Source of the DNA: Gnetum montanum | Taxonomy: Eukaryota; Streptophyta; Gnetopsida; Gnetales; Gnetaceae | DNA: 64,000 nucleotides | Assembly (NCBI GenBank): GCA_015680685.1 | Contig: MNCI01004170.1 | Coordinates: 1,750,270-1,814,269, forward strand | Reading direction: 5' to 3' | Part shown: in pieces, positions 58,394 through 64,000 of the stretch | Layout of the letters: each line of letters opens with the position of its first letter | Position numbering within the stretch: position 1 is the first letter of the stretch | Program-made: the position numbers and the translations under genes | Notes under the pieces: model-generated | Told to the model about the DNA's origin: nothing | What the model saw: only the letters and a program-made list of their open reading frames with translations | Databases searched by the model: none

Positions 58394-61300
58394 CTATGTG
58401 CTTGGAAGGTAGATGCGGTGAATGTTTTTTACTGTCAACGCTCGCCTGCATGTCGGACATTTTTTCTGAAACTGGATAGCACTTGTGATGCACTTCCGAC
58501 AAAAAATATGGCCACAAACAGTTGATGTTTCCTCCTCCATTGTGTTCATACAAATTGCACAGGTCAGTCTAACTTCCTTTGATTCAGATGGAGGCATCAC
58601 AATATTCAATGGCTGCACGATTTTTTTCTTCTACATAACAGAAGTTTTAATCAGTACCAAGCTTAATACATCAATAACGATAGACTTTAAAAAATACAGA
58701 AATGAAGGTAAGAGAGTGGACCAGAGAGAATTTAATATTGTAAGAACCAAAGATGATGCCAAGCCTACATACTCTGTATTAATAAAGAGTTAATCTCAAC
58801 AAGCATTGCTAAGGCATTTGCTTGCATAGGTTTAGGAATGAATTTCAGAGGAAACAAAGGCACAATACATAATTAAAAAAACTCAACACACTATTTCATT
58901 CCTATTATCAGTTTATTACAAAAATAAAATTAAAATCCATAGTAACGGAATAAGCAAAAAAGCTATTTAAGAAAACGCTCCCCTAAAATACCTTTGAAAC
59001 ATTCTGATCTGAATCACCGACATCATCACCAACAATGATGGGCGTATTAGTAACGACTCTTCTCTGCCTCCGACGTGGAATGTCTGCATTTAACCTCCCT
59101 GCACAAACCAAAAAGAATGTGTGCCGTTACTTGTAAATTAAATTGCAAAACAACTAAAAGTTTTCACCTTTGCATTTATATACTTGTAAATAGCACAATA
59201 CTGGGAGCTGGTACTTCCGTTCATATCTTTGTCTTATGTACAATAATAATGTGACTGATGACTTGCAATCAGTGTTAAGTGAACAATGTTAATGTGAGTA
59301 ATGACTTTCAATCAGTGTCAAGCAGGAGATCCTTCCCAAAAAATTTCTTGTGCTTCCACAATTCTATAACCTGCTCAATGTTCCCATTACATAGGCATTT
59401 GAAATGTAATTGATATATTGAATTAATTTTCAAATGTTCTCTACCGACTAAGTTATTATGGTGATCATCACATAAATTAGTATTATATTTTTTTATTTAA
59501 GTAGGCTGTAGATGGCATATTCAGAGTTTAAACCATATATTTTTCTTAAATTGCTTTTCAACTTCACGCTTCACATGCACTCGCACATCACTCACAGACA
59601 AAGGCCCTTGTTCCCAAACTCATCTGTGTAGATGCTCCCATGCAATGTAAAACATAGCTTGCAATGCACATAGCAGCACTATACATAAAATTAAACAATG
59701 AGCAGATCTTTTGTTAGTAATCATTCATTTATCAAATGCTCATGCAGACATCACAGTCGTCTTGCATGTCTCCTGTAGGTTAAAGTAACAATCACTGAAA
59801 TAGCATTTTACCCTATAAAATCTATGTTTTTCATATCAGACAATAAAATATTTCAGTTTCAATATTGAGGAGAACATGCTCCCTGAAGGTCAACAATTGA
59901 AATTCCAAGCACTAATTGTTTACAAAAATTATCTTTTAAAGCGTCATTTAATATTTTATACAATCTGTTACTAAATAATCTTTTTTCTCACACAGTTGTA
60001 ATTCTACTATCGTGCAAAAACACCAAAAACTTAAAAATAAATGACATTACACTTATTTGTTCTCTCCTAGTCCTTTAATATAGAATATACCATATTGAAT
60101 GTGAAGAAAAAGAGGATAGTCAAGTTGTATTTACTGAAAAATAAACTTCTACCAAGAAAACTACAACAGGATCTAAAGGGTATACTGAAGGCTAAACAAA
60201 ATGCAAAACTTGAAAAGATCTTGTAACAGCCTGATCAAGGAAAAAGTTAACATGGTAATTTTATATTCACTACAATAACTCTGCGCATCAGATTAGATGG
60301 TAATTTTCTAGTTTCATCCTAATGCACTGCAATAACATGCTCAAGACACTAAAGAGTTTGAAAACCCACCTATGAAGACAAAGCTTCTTTAGCACTCCTA
60401 ATATAGAAACTAAGAGCTCCATGGCTTCCATTCTGATTACCAAAAAATAAATCAGAATGAGCAAATACATTTTTGCACTTTTCCACAAAGCAATGACCCA
60501 CACTTCAACTTTTTCGTCAGCCAAATAAAGCACTAATGTTGACTGTGAAGCTAAAAACTTGTTACACCCATCACATTCCGTACAATAATTTACATCCAAG
60601 GTTTGATATGCAGAGAATCTAGACTCAGAGCCAATAAAGGCAAAGAGAATTTACCATCCTATTGCCCCAATGCTGAATCTTTGAAAATGCCAAACTCTTA
60701 CAAAACGCATCACAAATATAAATAGTAGTAATCATGGGTGACACATGCCATGGAACCACAGCTTGAAATAATCCTTTACATTTTAGTTATGATATCTCAG
60801 GGGCATTTGTATCAGTGAGGCATAGCTCACTCGGTCAGAGCAGGTGGCTCATGGGTATGCAAGTCAGAGATACAATTCCAAGGGACCATGCTAAGATATG
60901 TGTCACCTATAGAAACTTACATTCAGAGACTGTGAAATCAAGTAGGCAGCCACCCATAGAAAATTATCATCAATTCATTCACATGCCTTAATGGGCTGAC
61001 CAATCTTGTTGGTATAGTCACTGTCCTGATGATCTTGGGCAGTTTGTCATTGGTTAAGTATTTTCGCAATTTTAATCATGTCAATAAAAAAAGACATGTC
61101 ACTTTCACCGCTAAATTATGTTGCTAAGTCCCTAAAGAAAACGAAATGGCAAGCAAACAATGTAACTATCATTTCAACGTTTAAATCTTCAATGTTATTT
61201 AAATTGCAACCCTAATGTTAACGGTGCTTCTGTAACATTGTGGATATCCTACAACTCTGTTGCATCAAGCTTTAAATTTTAGCTTTGCCCGTGTGGACAT

Positions 61301-61705
61301 GTACGTACCAGATGGACCAAGGCGAAGTTCCAGATCTGCTTCTGATATTTCAGGGTCACGATTATTTCGATCAGAGGCCAAGCTCCTTGCCTGCTCAAAG
61401 AACAGAAGTCTGTGTCAATAGACACTAAAAACATATTATTGAAGTTAACTAAAAACATATTATTAAAACGTTCACCACAACTTGTACACTTCCTTATATG
61501 TCTAGAGTTAAACAAAGGATATTTAGCATACCAGAGCAAATGCCCTTGGGGATGTTATCTGAATGTCATCATCGTCATCCAATACAACAATAGGGGCACT
61601 TGCGCCCCGGCTTTCAGTAGACGCCAATGTTGCTAACTGTTGCAGCTTTCCCTGTACTTGTGGTATTTCTCGGTTCTGGCGTTGTTTGGTGCTGGCTCTA
61701 CTCAT
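58394..61705 (-). CDS. Small RING-finger protein with SUMO-interacting motifs, likely SUMO-targeted ubiquitin ligase
   Basis: Four coding exons with GT-AG borders: 61705-61532, 61390-61309, 59098-58992 and 58630-58394. They total 600 bases, 199 residues plus stop, and frames join across all three introns (phases 0, 1, 0). Exon 1 ends with the acidic hydrophobic motif PIVVLDDDDDIQI, a classic SUMO-interacting motif; exon 3 has a weaker second one, TPIIVGDDVGDSD, after a basic RRRQRR patch. Exon 4 holds a complete C3HC4 RING: CAIC, then CGHIFCRKC, then CPTC, ending HRIYLPST. This layout matches the RNF4/Slx8 type and the ~200-residue Arabidopsis homologue I recall as At5g48655. It would ubiquitinate sumoylated nuclear proteins. 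All eight zinc ligands are present and there are no stops, so it looks functional. Confidence 0.85.
60805..60960 (+). repeat. tRNA-derived SINE in intron 2 of the RING gene
   Basis: CATAGCTCACTCGGTCAGAG is a good RNA polymerase III A box, and AGAGATACAATTCC about 35 bases later a B box, followed by ~90 bases of unrelated body. It has tRNA-like promoter structure without a tRNA fold or anticodon stem. Orientation is opposite to the host gene. The ends are approximate. Confidence 0.6.
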
Positions 61706-61735
61706 GACAATGAGAGCTATGTCCTTCTTCCAACA
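61706..61735 (-). other. Probable 5' untranslated exon segment of the RING gene
   Basis: On the minus strand GAAAATAG|TGTTGG gives a possible acceptor at 61736, leaving 30 bases before the ATG. The upstream sequence is U-rich but has no strong branch site, so the leader splice is uncertain. Confidence 0.35.
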
Positions 61736-61907
61736 CTATTTTCAAAAATCACCGGCATCCATCAGTAGTGTGACCTCGAAAAATAATGTCATATGTAAGA
61801 AAAAGCACGCACGCCACCTAACTAGCAGGGGATTAAATCGTTAAGCAAAAACGTTCAAAAATCATCTAGTTGCACGCCCTTATAAATGAATCATTTAGAG
61901 AGGTAAT

Positions 61908-62765
61908 GATGTTTAATATACAAGACAAATAAAATCCACTATGTTAGGTTTGTTTCTCCAATGATGAATTGATATGATATCACATGCACCTATCTTTCAC
62001 ACTGATTGAGAAAAAAAGGGTCTCTCCTGTATGCAGAACAAAAATGAAACTCTCAGCTAACCAATAGGTGCCCGCCATATTCAACTTTCAAATATCAGTT
62101 TTTCACAACATAGGCAAAGTTTTCCCCGTCTAAGTCCCTAACGCAGATCCAACTTCCAAATTAAAAACACACTGTTTTCAGCCAAAAATGTTTACAAGTC
62201 GGTTAACTTGAAGCATTTGGCTTGATCACAAAGTAAAATAATAACTTTAATAAAAAAACAATGACAGGCACCTCAATTTCCTTTCGACCGCACAGTCTAT
62301 ATCTTTGTATCACATCAACTTCCTTTCAGGAAATGAAAGGTTGTGATGTTTAATATACAAAAATAAGCAGAATCAATATGTTAGGTTTATGTTCTCCAAT
62401 GATGATATCCATTATATTGCACGCACCTGTCCTTCCAGCGGGATAGAAAACAAAATTATCTCCTTTCTGCAGAAAGAACAACGTAAATGAAACATTAACC
62501 TAATCTTCTATTCTCTAACATCAGGCAATCGCATATTCTTCCGGATTGAATCCCTAGCATAACTAAAATTTTAAACCCAAAAACACACGGTATACAATGC
62601 AGCTTCAACGCCTTCCCTTTCTCCAAGCTCTTTAGTAATCGTTTACCTTAACGCATTTAGCTTATAGCAAAGTAGCAAATCAACATCTAAAAGCAACCTG
62701 AATTTCCTTCCACGGCAAAGCCTACATACTACAGAAACATAATCTTGCAGCCATCATAATCGCCT
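61908..62765. repeat. Tandem duplication (436-bp period) in the leader intron
   Basis: GATGTTTAATATACAA at 61908 recurs at 62344, and similarity continues through TATGTTAGGTTT, the CACCT block and, near the ends, AATTTCCTTTCGACCGCA against AATTTCCTTCCACGGCA. The copies have diverged by many small changes. A third copy was not seen. Confidence 0.7.
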
Positions 62766-63083
62766 CATTCTAGCCCAGATAGCCGCTTCAAACGCTGCCA
62801 AATTCCACCAAAAAACAACCTTTTTCCGATTCGATAAACGCAAAAAGCGCCGGAGTATCAAGGGATATTTCATTAACCCTGATTGTAAACCCTAACACTC
62901 TGAAATTGAAGCCGTACTACAACGGTAAAAACCAAATGCTCGATTCAAGGCAAGGTTTCACAACCAAACGGATCGGGAGAAAAATAAAAAACAAGTTCCG
63001 ACTGAATCTCGACCGAGTAGATCAAAAATCAAAATCACCACAAAAACCGCTAAATCGACATGAAGAAAAACAGGAAAACAAAC

Positions 63084-63230
63084 CTTAGAAAAATCTGCAA
63101 AGCGCGAAAATGAAGCAGCAGCAAAATAACACAATAAGAAGAAGAAGCCCTTGGCCTGCGCTGCTGCGGAGAGTAGAAATGAGGGAGGAAAAAGAGAGGG
63201 AGGGAGGGTTTCAAATAAACGCCAGGAATG
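63084..63230 (-). promoter_or_regulatory. Probable transcription start region and first leader exon of the RING gene
   Basis: On the minus strand a pyrimidine-rich stretch (CCCTCCCTCCCTCTC at about 63210-63195) leads into a G/C-richer segment. It ends TTCTAAG at 63084, followed by the donor GTTTGT. Pyrimidine-rich, TATA-less starts are common in plant housekeeping genes. The start site is inferred, and an intron of about 1.3 kb would join it to 61735. Confidence 0.4.
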
Positions 63231-63481
63231 AATGAAAGAAAGAAAGGAAGACAAATAACAACGCAAATACAGTCACCGTTTTTCTATTAAGCGGACGGCA
63301 TACCACGCTATGGCGTTTAAAGGATACCGACAATATAGAAAAAAAATCCAGTGTTTATTACGATGAAATTGTGATTTCTCATCTACTCAGAACATCAGCT
63401 ACTTGTTAAAAAGTCGGATTTTTTACTTTAACAATCTATGGGTGACAGTAGGAATCTAAATTTTTGCAAAGCAGATTCTAC
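63231..63481. other. Intergenic stretch upstream of the RING gene
   Basis: No feature beyond possible promoter sequence was seen. No TATA box is evident on the minus strand near 63260-63290. Confidence 0.4.
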
Positions 63482-63613
63482 CTTAACACTAGAATACAAT
63501 ACAATATCCCTGGCAAAAGCTCTGTATGACCTTCCTTCCCTGCGGGCAGCAATTTTCTGAGCTTTATCATCCCCTGAGCGTTTCAGTGCTCTGCTGATCT
63601 GTGGTTTGACATG
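63482..63613 (-). other. Candidate exon, unknown protein
   Basis: On the minus strand CCACAG precedes a block reading ISRALKRSGDDKAQKIAARR then EGRSYRAFARDIVLYSSVK, followed by a possible donor GTAGAA (63481). The composition is strongly coding-like (basic, helical), but I do not recognise it. The frame is closed by TGA just upstream, so it can only be an internal or last exon or a fragment. Confidence 0.35.
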
Positions 63614-63642
63614 TCATTAGTGGGCTGCCTTTTACCAAAATT

Positions 63643-63816
63643 TTAAAAACACGTTTTTAAGATTTCCATGTGATTGTTTTCAAACAAAGGGTAAGCATGT
63701 TCAAAGCCACAACTACTACTTGCCCTTGCCCAATCAAAAGAAGCAAAAAACGTGCCCCACCACCGCCGCCCAGCATTTGGATCCACATTCATCCACCGTC
63801 GTTGGTATGATTCCAT
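63643..63816 (-). other. Small ORF of 57 residues, unknown
   Basis: On the minus strand ATG at 63816 opens MESYQRRWMNVDPNAGRRWW and the frame runs to TAA at 63643. Codon use looks better than background, but no domain is recognised. It might belong with the candidate exon at 63482-63613, since both are on the same strand 30 bases apart, but no joining splice sites were confirmed. Confidence 0.25.
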
Positions 63817-64000
63817 GACTAGTGATTAAAAACAACAACATGCCTATGTTTGAACTAAGTTTGGAGGTGCATCTGCCAAATCCCCCACGTTTATGGGCAA
63901 ACAAACCAAGCTACAAAGAGAAAGTTTGGCCTACCATTGGGAGTGCAAATGCGAAAGCATTCTTGCTTGGGTGGTTGTTTTTTCCAATAACGACAAAGCG
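63817..64000. other. Window edge, no gene recognised
   Basis: No coding or repeat feature could be supported. Confidence 0.4.

Noticed and set aside
58232-58793. Plus-strand open frames over the RING exon and its flanks
   Set aside because: They are shadows on the opposite strand of exon 4 and intron 3, lacking domain content.
62958-63266. Open frame of 102 codons overlapping the leader of the RING gene
   Set aside because: It reads a pyrimidine-rich 5' leader and an intron start; composition (Ser/Phe/Leu) reflects CT-rich DNA.
1-64000. A complete, active novel mobile system
   Set aside because: Every retroelement coding region seen carries stops, frameshifts or lost catalytic residues. 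The window shows structure worth following in intact relatives, not an active copy.

Overview
The window looks like transposon-dense nuclear DNA from a seed plant with a large genome. A gymnosperm is plausible but not proven. About 57 kb is a nest of decayed retroelements (Ty3/gypsy of the Athila and Tat/Ogre types, two Ty1/copia elements, LINEs, a solo LTR). The last ~6.5 kb is a less repetitive island carrying one convincing spliced gene on the minus strand. There are no bacterial features. Two assembly gaps (31762-32015 and 44576-45405) interrupt elements.

Athila-like family. Several copies share ~0.8-0.95 kb LTRs that start TGATGAGT and end ACTCATCA, a tRNA-Asp-type primer site, and a GTGGGGGTA polypurine tract. 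Downstream of the pol position they carry an internal TATA segment, a branch point and splice acceptor, and a second ORF ('ORF2': ATHILA/plant-transposon domain plus coiled coil). Copy A (1-5459, +) lacks its 5' half. Copy B (12687-28008, -) keeps protease, RT, RNase H, integrase, ORF2 and the 3' LTR. B is split by a copia element (22430-26936, duplication AGGTT) and a solo LTR (14818-15764, duplication GCTAA). Copy C (28918-33580, -) and copy D (about 42936-47786, +) have gag but no recognisable pol, and an ORF2 shortened in frame. Copy E (33581 to about 35345, +) keeps a 5' LTR and the gag start. A further LTR (28054-28913) lies tandem to the 3' LTR of C across four bases that match a two-LTR circle junction.

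Other elements. 5460-6335 is an older ORF2 fragment. 6336-10204 is a decayed copia element, followed by a LINE fragment and an inverted copia LTR. About 35346-42110 (-) is a Tat/Ogre-type element with two RNase H domains, a very long repeat-rich U3 and a tandem repeat just after integrase. 48880-53235 is a dead LINE with both ORFs. 53341-57400 holds no recognisable gene but contains a ~115-bp tandem repeat.

Gene island. On the minus strand a four-exon coding sequence (58394-61705, 199 residues) encodes a small C3HC4 RING protein with an N-terminal SUMO-interacting motif, so it is likely a SUMO-targeted ubiquitin ligase. A 5' leader exon probably lies near 63084-63230. The leader intron contains a 436-bp tandem duplication and the second coding intron contains a tRNA-derived SINE. 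Three further coding-looking stretches (57.9-58.1 kb, 63.48-63.61 kb, 63.64-63.82 kb) could not be assigned.

The most unusual observation concerns the Athila-like copies. In each copy where both can be seen, the short palindromic array just upstream of the TATA box in the LTR is of the same sequence type as the array at that copy's internal promoter. The type differs between copies, as if the two promoters evolve together.
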